From: BRH-c54 sp032251145
Lineage (GTDB): Bacteria; Bacteroidota; Bacteroidia; Flavobacteriales_E; Vicingaceae
DNA length: 14,238 nt
Direction of reading: 5' to 3'
Assembly: GCA_032251145.1 (NCBI GenBank)
Contig: JAVVER010000089.1
Location: 1 to 14,238 of the forward strand
Shown: positions 7,141 through 14,092 of the stretch, in pieces
How the letters are laid out: every line of letters begins with the position of its first letter
Numbering within the stretch: position 1 is the first letter of the stretch
Notes under the pieces: model-generated
Told to the model about the DNA's origin: nothing
Seen by the model: only the letters and a program-made list of their open reading frames with translations
Databases searched by the model: none
Position numbers and translations under genes: made by a program

Positions 7141-8370
7141 TACCAAATAGCCATTTCTTCATACACAACTCTTATTAGAGTTGCTTCACTATTCAATCAT
7201 AAAGCTAAATTATGGCTTAACGGTAGAAAAAACAGTTTTCCTTATTTAATAACACACCTTAATAAAAAAGATGATATCATTTGGTTCCATTGCGCTAGTT
7301 TAGGAGAGTTTGAACAAGGCAAACCACTAATGGAAAAAATAAAAAAGCTTCATCCAAACTACAAATTACTTGTTACTTTTTTTTCTCCATCAGGATATGA
7401 ATACCGCAAGGATAACGAATTAATTGATTTTGTTTGTTATTTACCTGTTGACAATAATAAAAATGCAAAAAAATTTATTGCCTTAGTAAAGCCTAAACAA
7501 GCCTATTTTGTTAAGTATGAATTTTGGTATTATTATTTAGCTACTTTACATCATCAACACATTCCAACATACCTAATTTCTGGAGTTTTTAGAGCTAACC
7601 AACCTTTTTTTAAATGGTACGGTAGTTTTAACAGAAAAATGCTTTCTTTTTTTACTCACTTTTTTATACAAAACAAAGCTTCGGTAGATTTATTAAATAG
7701 CATCGGTTTTAATAACATTACACAAAGTGGCGATACTCGTATAGATAGAGTTTATGAAAATTCACTATCACCAATTTCGTTGCCAATAATAGAAAAATTC
7801 ACCAATAAAAAAACTACTATAATTTTAGGTAGCTCGTGGGAAAAAGAAGAGGAAATTATAAGTACTTATATTCAAACTACCGATAAGGAGTTTAATTATA
7901 TTATAGCTCCACATGACGTAAGTAAACCACACATTGACAACTTAATAGCTACACTTAATACTAAACATTTACTCTATTCAGATGCTAACCAAAGAAATGT
8001 AATTCAACATAATATTTTAATAATAGACAATATTGGCATCTTAGCCAATTGCTACCAATACACTGATATTGCTTTAATTGGAGGTGGTTTTTCGGGTTCT
8101 TTACACAATATTTTGGAACCCGCAAGTTTTGGCAATGCCGTTTTATTTGGTGAAAAACATCATAAATTTCATGAGGCACAAGAACTTATTGATAATTATG
8201 CTGCTTTTTCTATTGGAAGTTTAGATGATTTTATAGCTATAATCAACCATTTATTGCTAAAAGAAAACCTTCAAGATACTAAGAATGCTGCCTCAAAATA
8301 TATTGTAAATGGTGTAGGAGCTACAGACAAAATTTGGGAAGTAGTAAAAAATAATTTTAAGAATACCTAA
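7129..8370 (+). CDS. waaA: 3-deoxy-D-manno-octulosonic acid (Kdo) transferase, GT30
   Basis: WaaA (KdtA) transfers Kdo from CMP-Kdo to the lipid A precursor at the cytoplasmic face of the inner membrane, an essential early step of LPS inner-core synthesis. The 413-residue length is normal. An N-terminal hydrophobic segment (about 4-22) anchors it to the membrane. Family hallmarks are WFHCASLGEFEQ at 52-63 with the catalytic glutamate E60, TFFSPSGYE at 83-91, the KYEFWYY segment at 129-135, SGDTRIDR at 200-207, GSSWEKE at 234-240, APHD at 260-263, and the nucleotide-sugar site GGGFSGSLHNILEPASFG at 318-335. The gene follows a small barrel gene by 11 bases. Its TAA shares bases with the stop codon of the converging helicase gene. 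The sequence does not show whether one or two Kdo residues are added. Confidence 0.96.
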   Translation: MKLIYQIAISSYTTLIRVASLFNHKAKLWLNGRKNSFPYLITHLNKKDDIIWFHCASLGEFEQGKPLMEKIKKLHPNYKLLVTFFSPSGYEYRKDNELIDFVCYLPVDNNKNAKKFIALVKPKQAYFVKYEFWYYYLATLHHQHIPTYLISGVFRANQPFFKWYGSFNRKMLSFFTHFFIQNKASVDLLNSIGFNNITQSGDTRIDRVYENSLSPISLPIIEKFTNKKTTIILGSSWEKEEEIISTYIQTTDKEFNYIIAPHDVSKPHIDNLIATLNTKHLLYSDANQRNVIQHNILIIDNIGILANCYQYTDIALIGGGFSGSLHNILEPASFGNAVLFGEKHHKFHEAQELIDNYAAFSIGSLDDFIAIINHLLLKENLQDTKNAASKYIVNGVGATDKIWEVVKNNFKNT

Positions 8371-9899
8371 TCTACCTCTAAATGGGTGTAGTAATGGTTT
8401 ATTTTACTGCTTAGTTTTCTAAAATAATCTTCTTCGAGCCACTTTAAATAATTCTCGGTGCTTTTGCAAATATTGTAAGAATACAATCTAATTCTGTAAG
8501 CTATGTCGTCTTTTAAAAGTTTGGATAAATTACGAGCATCCATAATGTCATCACTATTTTCTGTACACATATTTAAATGCTGTTTTAAAGATTTATCCAA
8601 CACTACTTTTGGTTTCTGACCTTTTTTTAATGTCTCTTGATAAGCTGCATCAACATCAAAATCAATGTTTTCAGAGTTTTTAAATAGTGCTCTTACCTCT
8701 TCTGGCATTTTGTACTTGAATTTCTTTTCTATATCTTCATCTGAAAAAATATTACTTAAAAAGAAATCCGGGTTTCTAAATATTTCATGCCAATCAATTG
8801 CACTATCCCACGGACCAAAACGTGCTACATTATTTCCTAAATCTATAACGGTAAAATCTTTTTTATCGGGTAAAATTCTAGAACCTCTCCCTATCATTTG
8901 ATGATAAAGCGTAAGCGAACGAGTTGCTCTGTTTAGAATTATCGTCTCCACGGTTGGTTCATCAAAGCCTGTTGTTAAAATTCCCACAGAAGTTAATATA
9001 GCATCGGGAGTTTCTTTAAACCATTGTAAAATATCTCTTCGCTCCTCCCCTGTATTAGTATTATCTAAATGCCTAATGTTTAATCCAACTTTTTTAAAGG
9101 TATCAAAAACATTTAACGAGGTGTTTATTCCGTTATTAAAAATCAATGTTTTTTTTCCTGAAGATCTTTCATAATAAGCTCTTAACAGCTTTTCTAACAT
9201 TGGGAAATCTCCATAAAGTAATTCTGAAGATTTAACCGTGTAATCACCATTTGCTCCAATTTTTAATACTCCTAAACCAACATCATAGCAATAAGTGGTT
9301 GCTTTTGCCAAAAAACCTTTTTCAATTAATGAGGGAATAGAATCTCCAACAATCAGTTCCTTGTAGTTTTGAAACATGGGCAAATTAATATTAGAGCTTA
9401 ATGGTGTAGCGGTAACACCTAACACAGTACAATCTGTAAAGTGTTTAAACATTTTACGAAAAGAATTATAATGAGCCTCATCAACTATAACCAAACCGAT
9501 GTTATCAATTTCTATGGCTTCATCTCTAAATCTGTTGTTTAGGGTTTCTACCATGGCTACAAAACAATCAAAATCATCTTCATCAGGAAGTGATTTAACA
9601 TTACTGTCAATAATTTTACACCTTACATTAAACTCTTCTAACATTTTAGAAGTCTGGTTGCAAAGCTCAATACGGTGAGTAAGTACCACCACTTTTTTAC
9701 CTGTAGATTGTATAAATCTTTTGGCTATTTCTGTAAATATTACAGTTTTCCCACCTCCAGTTGGAAGTTGGTAAAGTAAATTATGATTAGAAGGGTTTTT
9801 AGCTAAACTTGCAAATATTTTTTCTATCGCATCATGTTGATAGTCATATAGTTTCTTACCTGTAGTTCGTTCTAGTTGATCCGTTTCAATAAAAGCCAT
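8367..9899 (-). CDS. SF2 DEAD/DEAH-box helicase (SSL2/RadD-like group)
   Basis: This is a superfamily 2 helicase or translocase that couples ATP hydrolysis to movement on, or remodelling of, nucleic acid. Motifs in order: YDYQHDAI (18-25, Q-motif-like), Walker A PTGGGKT (46-52), motif Ia VVLTHRIEL (71-79), motif II DEAH (140-143), motif III VTATP (162-166), TSVGILTTGFDEP (303-315, motif V) and motif VI QMIGRGSR (334-341). The layout fits the COG1061 group that includes DNA-repair helicases such as RadD, and it could equally act on another duplex substrate. Residues about 370-510 form a charged C-terminal part that I do not recognise. It contains only isolated cysteines (445, 478), so there is no zinc-binding CxxC pair of the RadD type. 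The gene stands alone between two convergent/tandem neighbours, with its own -7 box. Its stop codon overlaps that of waaA by 4 bases. Confidence 0.88.
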   Translation of the reverse strand: MAFIETDQLERTTGKKLYDYQHDAIEKIFASLAKNPSNHNLLYQLPTGGGKTVIFTEIAKRFIQSTGKKVVVLTHRIELCNQTSKMLEEFNVRCKIIDSNVKSLPDEDDFDCFVAMVETLNNRFRDEAIEIDNIGLVIVDEAHYNSFRKMFKHFTDCTVLGVTATPLSSNINLPMFQNYKELIVGDSIPSLIEKGFLAKATTYCYDVGLGVLKIGANGDYTVKSSELLYGDFPMLEKLLRAYYERSSGKKTLIFNNGINTSLNVFDTFKKVGLNIRHLDNTNTGEERRDILQWFKETPDAILTSVGILTTGFDEPTVETIILNRATRSLTLYHQMIGRGSRILPDKKDFTVIDLGNNVARFGPWDSAIDWHEIFRNPDFFLSNIFSDEDIEKKFKYKMPEEVRALFKNSENIDFDVDAAYQETLKKGQKPKVVLDKSLKQHLNMCTENSDDIMDARNLSKLLKDDIAYRIRLYSYNICKSTENYLKWLEEDYFRKLSSKINHYYTHLEVD

Positions 9900-9928
9900 A
9901 AATATTTAATGCCGTTAACAGTGGGTTG

Positions 9929-9936
9929 CAAAGTTA
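9929..9936 (-). promoter_or_regulatory. -7 promoter box for the helicase gene
   Basis: On the minus strand TAACTTTG followed by CAACCC is an exact TAnnTTTG box, 29 bases before the ATG, giving a leader of about 22 bases. An 8-base direct repeat TTTGCAAC occurs both here (minus strand, 9932-9925) and 51 bases upstream (9983-9976), next to the stop of the lipoprotein gene. I see no -33 TTTG at the usual distance. Confidence 0.5.
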
Positions 9937-9985
9937 CGAAAATGATTTGATTCTACTTAAACTTACTTTCACTCAGTTGCAAATA

Positions 9986-10894
9986 CTACAAGCCATCAAG
10001 TAAAGCGGTTAAGTTTGGGTCTGTAATAGCAGATAGACTAACTTCTAACGTAGTGTTTGCACTTATTGTCATGGTATTGTAATAATGGAAAAGATTTCCT
10101 CCTCCATCAACGGCAATCATTACTATGTCAACTGTTGTACCAGTTGGAATTAATCCTGAAGTCATGTTATAAACTTGCATTACAGATTTAGTTGTAGGAA
10201 AGTAAATAAAAATACCAACATTCTCTAGGTAATCTGTACTCGATGTAAATGAAATTGTATTTCCTGAACCATTGTTGGCTAACTTACCACAATTTAACCA
10301 TCCTAACCTTGCAATTAATGCTTCATATCCGTAAGGAATAATATTAAATGTAGGACTAACAGAAGTTGTTACTCCCAAGCTAGCAGGATTATCCGTCCAA
10401 TCGAAAAAACTTCCTGTATCAAAACCATAGAAAGCATTCATATTATTTTTTGGAGCTCCATTTGGCATTTGTACTCCATAAGCACAACCAGGACGAAGTA
10501 TTAAATCCTGATTATTTTTGGTTGCTCTAACTCTTATTTCTCCATCTGTTTCTAAAATATTTCCCGCAGCAACTGTAGGCATTTGCCAATACATCATATC
10601 TTTTGGTGTATAAAGTTCAACCAATTTAACAGAAAATGGATAATGAACAGAATCTCCATTTGGAAACATTAAGCAATCTTTACCTGCTAATAATTTTGTG
10701 CCTTGGTTTCCTACAATAGTATCGTTAGAAGGTCCGTTAATGATGAACTCCTGTTCTTGCTGTTTTTTCATATCTAAATAGCTATTAACAGGTTCGTACT
10801 CATTTTTAGATTTTTCAATTCTATCTTTTTTACAAGCATTAAGAGAAATAATAAAAATTCCTACTATCGATAATATTCCAATTTTTGTTTTCAT
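9986..10894 (-). CDS. ZU5-like surface lipoprotein, function unknown
   Basis: The 302-residue product has a lipoprotein signal peptide (hydrophobic 5-17, lipobox SLNAC with lipidated C21), followed by KKD. Residues about 57-145 read like the ZU5-type sandwich module of many Bacteroidota envelope proteins: TIVGNQGTKL, a PNGDSV turn, FSVKLVELYTPKDM, ETDGEIRVRAT, LILRPGCAYGVQMP. After it come NAFYGF (153-158) and FFDW (163-166), then LGWLNCGKL (197-205), also typical of this protein type, and a C-terminal beta-rich domain (about 210-302) with TVDIVMIAVDGGGNLFHYYN. I infer an outer-membrane-attached, beta-rich binding or structural protein; no catalytic motif is visible. It lies 13 bases downstream of the small barrel gene on the same strand, so the two are almost certainly co-transcribed. 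The lipoprotein call is firm, while ZU5-like is a similarity judged by eye. Confidence 0.78.
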   Translation of the reverse strand: MKTKIGILSIVGIFIISLNACKKDRIEKSKNEYEPVNSYLDMKKQQEQEFIINGPSNDTIVGNQGTKLLAGKDCLMFPNGDSVHYPFSVKLVELYTPKDMMYWQMPTVAAGNILETDGEIRVRATKNNQDLILRPGCAYGVQMPNGAPKNNMNAFYGFDTGSFFDWTDNPASLGVTTSVSPTFNIIPYGYEALIARLGWLNCGKLANNGSGNTISFTSSTDYLENVGIFIYFPTTKSVMQVYNMTSGLIPTGTTVDIVMIAVDGGGNLFHYYNTMTISANTTLEVSLSAITDPNLTALLDGL

Positions 10895-10907
10895 ATAAAT
10901 GATTTAT

Positions 10908-11441
10908 TTAATGATAAGCTGGACATAAGGTTGTCCCTCTTTTTCTTTTACCTCCATTTCCTGATGATGAATTACATCCAAAAATATATAAAAGTCCTAA
11001 TCTTAAATGTGTTTCCTGAAATTTAAAATTATACCTATACTCTAAGAACGGACGAAGACACCTATTGGTTGTAATTCCTGCTCCAACTTCTGCATTCCAA
11101 TTAGAAGCTTGAGCACCTTCTAATGTAGATTCTTCGTGATTTGCCCATAAATTATAAGCTCCATGTGCTAGTAAATAAAAATTAAAAGTGTTTCCTCTAA
11201 TAATTTTTTGTTCTAAACCCAATCCAAAATAATATTCATTAATTTTATTGAACCCTGGATAATAAGCTACCTGAGGAACAATACTTAAACTACTGTTAGG
11301 AAAGAAATTTACCCTAGCTCCAAAACCAAAACTTTCTGTTTGGAAATTGTACATGGCATCTGCACCAACACCAACATTTTGGGCTTTTGTTGTAGCAGAT
11401 AAGAAAGCTATTAAAAATATGAAAATTAGTTGTTTAATCAT
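10908..11441 (-). CDS. Small outer-membrane beta-barrel protein with basic CPAYH tail
   Basis: The 177-residue product starts with a Sec signal peptide (hydrophobic 5-15, likely cleavage after TKA20, before QNVGVG). Residues 21-154 alternate in beta-barrel fashion (GVGADAMYNF, FGFGARVNFF, SIVPQVAYYPGF, YYFGLGLEQKI, FNFYLLAHGAY, WNAEVGAGI, PFLEYRYNFK, THLRLGLLYIFG), consistent with about eight strands. An unusual tail follows: C156, a Ser/Gly linker, the basic KRKRG (165-169) and the ending LCPAYH. Since barrels of this type close on the periplasmic side, the tail probably sits in the periplasm, where its charge could contact peptidoglycan or a partner. It is the first gene of a two-gene unit with the lipoprotein. 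The spacer between them (10895-10907) is itself a 13-base palindrome ATAAATGATTTAT. Function unknown. Confidence 0.75.
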   Translation of the reverse strand: MIKQLIFIFLIAFLSATTKAQNVGVGADAMYNFQTESFGFGARVNFFPNSSLSIVPQVAYYPGFNKINEYYFGLGLEQKIIRGNTFNFYLLAHGAYNLWANHEESTLEGAQASNWNAEVGAGITTNRCLRPFLEYRYNFKFQETHLRLGLLYIFGCNSSSGNGGKRKRGTTLCPAYH

Positions 11442-11446
11442 CGAGC

Positions 11447-11455
11447 CAAATTATA
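11447..11455 (-). promoter_or_regulatory. Weak -7-like box for the barrel/lipoprotein unit
   Basis: On the minus strand TATAATTTG has TA and TTTG separated by three bases instead of two. It ends five bases before the ATG at 11441, so if it is used the transcript would be nearly leaderless. It is a weak match in an AT-rich spacer. Confidence 0.22.
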
Positions 11456-11484
11456 ACATTTTTTTAAGTTTTGAAATTTTTTTT

Positions 11485-11500
11485 ATTAACAGCCGTTAAT
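11485..11500. repeat. Inverted repeat in the divergent spacer
   Basis: ATTAAC (11485-11490) and GTTAAT (11495-11500) form a perfect 6-bp inverted repeat around AGCC. It lies in the 120-base spacer between the divergent barrel and methyltransferase genes, about 45-60 bases from each start codon, so a protein bound here could act on both. Nothing else in the spacer looks gene-like. Confidence 0.25.
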
Positions 11501-11545
11501 CAATTACTATTCCATAAATGCTTATTTTCTGTTAAGTTGTTTACT

Positions 11546-11553
11546 TATTTTTG
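11546..11553 (+). promoter_or_regulatory. -7-like box directly before the methyltransferase start
   Basis: TATTTTTG matches TAnnTTTG exactly but ends only eight bases before the ATG at 11562, so transcription would begin at or next to the start codon. No convincing -33 element is present. Confidence 0.28.
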
Positions 11554-11561
11554 TATTTCTT

Positions 11562-12716
11562 ATGAACAAAGAAACAATTGCATTTATTAAAGATAACAAA
11601 CACAAAAAAGTGAATGATATTGCTTTATTGCTAAGTAAAAAAGAAAATCTTGATGCTAATTTTATTATCAACCAAATAAATGGTTGGCAAAAAGCCAAAA
11701 ACAAACTCCCCACTTTTTACAATACACCAGAAATTATTTTTCCATCTGTAAAATCTATGGAACAATGTTCTTCAGAAAAAACAGGTTTACTTAAAACAAA
11801 AATGGTTAGCGGTAATAGCTTGGTAGATTTAACAGGTGGTTTTGGTATTGATACTTATTTTTTTTCAAAACACTTCAAAACCGTTCATTATGTTGAACCT
11901 AATAAAGAACTTTTACAAGTTGCTCAACACAATTTTAACTTGTTAGGTGCTAAAATTAAGCTACACAATTTAACAAGCGAAGCTTTTCTAAATTCAAACA
12001 AAACTCACTTTGATGTTGCTTATATAGACCCTGACAGACGTGATGAAAGTAAACGTATTTTTAATTTAAGCGATTGCTCTCCTAATGTTATTAAACTCAT
12101 CCCGTTAATATTCAAAAGTGCTGATAAACTACTCATTAAAGCTTCACCATTTTTAGACATTAAACAAAGCTTAGAAGAATTAAAAAACGTTAGTAAATGT
12201 TATGTTGTAGCTGTAAAAAATGATTGTAAAGAAGTACTCTATTTAGTAGAAAAAGAAAAAAATAAACCCACTGAAATTATAAGTTATAATTTAGATAAAA
12301 ACGAGGAAGTTTTTAAATTTATTTACGAAGAAGAACAACATGAAAGCTCTAATTTTAGTCATCCTAAAAAATATTTGTACGAGCCAAATGCTGCTATAAT
12401 GAAAGCTGGAGCTTTTAAAATAATTGGCAAGCGTTTCAGCTTATACAAACTTGCACAACACACTCATTTATATACTAGCAATGAGTTAATTAATGACTTT
12501 CCGGGAAGAATTTTTGAAGTTAGCCATGTAACAGATTATCAGAAAAAAGCAATACAGCAACTTGGTATAAAAAAAGCGAATATTAGTACTCGCAACTTTC
12601 CTGATACGGTTGCTGTTATTAAGAAAAAACTTAATCTTAAAGATGGTGGTGATTGCTATTTATTTGCTGCTACCAATTTAGATAATAAACCTATTTTAAT
12701 CATCACAAAAAAATGA
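11562..12716 (+). CDS. Class I SAM-dependent methyltransferase with THUMP-like C-terminus
   Basis: This is a 384-residue putative nucleic-acid (probably RNA) methyltransferase. The Rossmann core at about 65-230 shows motif I VDLTGGFGID (88-97), which binds SAM, the acidic end of strand beta2 YVEP (110-113), and motif IV YIDPDRR (154-160), which takes the place of the DPPY-type catalytic loop. The C-terminal part contains YLYEPNAAIMKAGAF (271-285), NISTRNFPDTV (340-350) and KDGGDCYLFA (360-369), the pattern of the THUMP-like domain found with this methylase family in Bacteroidota. The N-terminal 60 residues are helical and probably belong to the same domain arrangement. The family usually carries DPARR at motif IV, so DPDRR is a variant. 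No substrate is known to me for this family. It may be transcribed alone: the next gene is 71 bases on, behind a palindrome and a promoter-like box. Confidence 0.85.
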   Translation: MNKETIAFIKDNKHKKVNDIALLLSKKENLDANFIINQINGWQKAKNKLPTFYNTPEIIFPSVKSMEQCSSEKTGLLKTKMVSGNSLVDLTGGFGIDTYFFSKHFKTVHYVEPNKELLQVAQHNFNLLGAKIKLHNLTSEAFLNSNKTHFDVAYIDPDRRDESKRIFNLSDCSPNVIKLIPLIFKSADKLLIKASPFLDIKQSLEELKNVSKCYVVAVKNDCKEVLYLVEKEKNKPTEIISYNLDKNEEVFKFIYEEEQHESSNFSHPKKYLYEPNAAIMKAGAFKIIGKRFSLYKLAQHTHLYTSNELINDFPGRIFEVSHVTDYQKKAIQQLGIKKANISTRNFPDTVAVIKKKLNLKDGGDCYLFAATNLDNKPILIITKK

Positions 12717-12743
12717 ACTGACTAAAGTTGTTGGGAGTAAGCT

Positions 12744-12761
12744 TAAAGTTAATTAACTTTA
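12744..12761. promoter_or_regulatory. 18-bp perfect palindrome, candidate operator
   Basis: TAAAGTTAATTAACTTTA is self-complementary over all 18 bases. It overlaps the start of the -7-like box of the downstream lipoprotein gene, which suggests an operator. Read as RNA it forms a 7-bp stem with an AATT loop after the methyltransferase gene, but no U-run follows, so it is a poor intrinsic terminator. Confidence 0.45.
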
Positions 12762-12768
12762 CAATTTG
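12760..12768 (+). promoter_or_regulatory. -7-like box for the Rieske-like lipoprotein gene
   Basis: TACAATTTG carries TA and TTTG with three instead of two bases between them. It lies 19 bases before the ATG at 12788 and overlaps the 18-bp palindrome by two bases. Confidence 0.25.
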
Positions 12769-12787
12769 AAAATTTAATTATACAATT

Positions 12788-13204
12788 ATGAATAAATTTT
12801 TGCTTATACTACTTTTACTCATTTCTTTTTTTAGTTGCAAGAAAGATAATAACGCAAATATTCCTTTTGTTCCTGTAAATATTTTTATGCAAACTACCGA
12901 TCCTCAATTTATTGGTCTTAATGCTGTAAATAGTTGGATTTATTTAACTGGCGGTTCTAGAGGAATAATTGTTTACAAAGTTTCTAACGACCAATTTAGG
13001 GCGTTTGATAGGCACTGTACTTTTCAACCCGAAAGCAGTTGTGCGTTGGTTAGTGTAGAGACTAACAATATTTCTGCACTAGACGATTGTTGCGGCTCCC
13101 AGTTTTTAATTACAGATGGTTCTGTTTTAAGAAGTCCTGCTGTATTACCTTTAAAAGAATACAATACCTCTTTTGATGGTGCTACGTTAAGAATATTCAA
13201 TTAG
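12788..13204 (+). CDS. Rieske-like lipoprotein with an all-cysteine motif
   Basis: The 138-residue product has a lipoprotein signal peptide (hydrophobic 4-15, lipobox FFSC with lipidated C17, then KKD). The mature part is a compact beta-rich domain with the layout of a Rieske protein: GSRGIIVYKVSNDQFRAF, a first cysteine cluster RHC (77) plus C85, a second cluster DDCCGSQF with C101 and C102, then the DGSVLRSPAVLPLKEY ending strand. A true Rieske [2Fe-2S] site needs C-x-H and C-x2-H. Here both histidine positions are absent (RHC has the His before the Cys, and CCGS stands where CPCHGS would be). The protein may hold a different metal site, form disulfides, or keep only the fold. It is anchored in the envelope and stands alone, with no cytochrome or oxygenase partner nearby. 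Lipoprotein is firm; Rieske-like is inferred from pattern. Confidence 0.72.
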   Translation: MNKFLLILLLLISFFSCKKDNNANIPFVPVNIFMQTTDPQFIGLNAVNSWIYLTGGSRGIIVYKVSNDQFRAFDRHCTFQPESSCALVSVETNNISALDDCCGSQFLITDGSVLRSPAVLPLKEYNTSFDGATLRIFN

Positions 13205-13232
13205 AAGTTGTTTTAAGTCTAAGCTATAAATC

Positions 13233-13256
13233 AAAAAAACTTACTATAAGTATAGT
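13233..13256 (-). terminator. Weak hairpin plus T-run after bshB1
   Basis: On the minus strand ACTTA-TAG-TAAGT (13251-13239) forms a 5-bp stem followed at once by a run of T. An overlapping alternative stem ACTAT/ATAGT (13243-13256) reaches the bshB1 stop codon. The stems are short and AT-rich. The site lies in the 51-base gap between convergent genes and, because of the T-run direction, would serve bshB1. Confidence 0.3.
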
Positions 13257-13972
13257 TACTTCAATACAGTAATATCCTCAACACCCAATACTCTTTCGGT
13301 AACAAAACCTTCTGCATAATCAAAGCCTGCTTCTCTGCCAAGGGTTATCATTCTTCCTTTAATAAAATCCATAAACGTTTTAGTAGTTAATGGAGTATCG
13401 GGTTCATTGTCATTATCTTTAAAAAACTGAGAACCATAAGCTGCAATGGCTTCCATTTTTTTATCTACAAATTCGCTTACATCAACCACAAAATCAGGTT
13501 TCATGTATCTATCCTGAATATAATGATAAATCACTTTTGGTCGCCAATGTTCCTGAGGATAACCTTCAATATTGGTTTCAATTTTTCTTAATCCCGAATA
13601 AAAACAAGCATCCGAAATCAATTTAGCAGCTCTCCCATGGTCAGGATGTCTGTCTGAAATGGCATTTGCCAATACAATATCTGGTTGATAAAGTCTGAGC
13701 ATTTTTATAATAGCCAACTGATGTTCTTTATTATTTTCAAAAAAACCATCAGCAAAATTTAAAATCTCTCTGGTGTGAACGCCTAAAATTAAAGCCGCTT
13801 TTTTAGCCTCTTGCAGACGCAACTCAGCACTACCTCTAGAGCCTAACTCTCCGTGAGTTAAATCTAAAATACCTACTTTTTTACCTAACTGAATATGTTT
13901 TAAAAGTGTTCCGGCACAGCTCAACTCTACATCATCGGGGTGAATGCCTATGGCTAATATATCTAATTTCAT
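13256..13972 (-). CDS. bshB1: Bacillithiol biosynthesis deacetylase BshB1
   Basis: BshB1 is a zinc hydrolase of the PIG-L/LmbE family. It removes the acetyl group from GlcNAc-malate to give GlcN-malate, the second step of bacillithiol synthesis, before BshC adds cysteine. The 238-residue length is normal. The zinc site is visible: H11-P-D-D14 near the N-terminus and H112 in DRHPDH (107-112), with D13 of HPDD as the likely catalytic base. THGELGSRG (39-47), the HWRPKVIYHYIQDRYMKPDFVVD region (starting at 142) and YGSQF (179-183) are typical of BshB1 rather than of other LmbE deacetylases. Bacillithiol is made by Firmicutes and by many Bacteroidota as a glutathione substitute, so this fits the proposed lineage. 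bshA and bshC are not in the window. No clear promoter box precedes it. Confidence 0.93.
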   Translation of the reverse strand: MKLDILAIGIHPDDVELSCAGTLLKHIQLGKKVGILDLTHGELGSRGSAELRLQEAKKAALILGVHTREILNFADGFFENNKEHQLAIIKMLRLYQPDIVLANAISDRHPDHGRAAKLISDACFYSGLRKIETNIEGYPQEHWRPKVIYHYIQDRYMKPDFVVDVSEFVDKKMEAIAAYGSQFFKDNDNEPDTPLTTKTFMDFIKGRMITLGREAGFDYAEGFVTERVLGVEDITVLK

Positions 13973-14073
13973 CTGTGTATTTTTATTTTATTAAATCGGT
14001 CAGATGGAACTCGCCTATTATCATTACCCTTTGTGTTAAAGGTTTTCTCATGGCTCGTTTCATCTAGCTAGTT

Positions 14074-14092
14074 TATAAGTTTAAAGCTTATA
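14074..14092. repeat. Inverted repeat in the right-end spacer
   Basis: TATAAG (14074-14079) and CTTATA (14087-14092) are complementary, and a G-U pair extends the stem to 7 bp around a TTAAA loop. The spacer 13973-14178 upstream of bshB1 shows no open frame that I can support. The only other structure in it is a 13-base inverted repeat TATTGTTACAATA (14155-14167) followed on the plus strand by a T-run. Confidence 0.25.
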
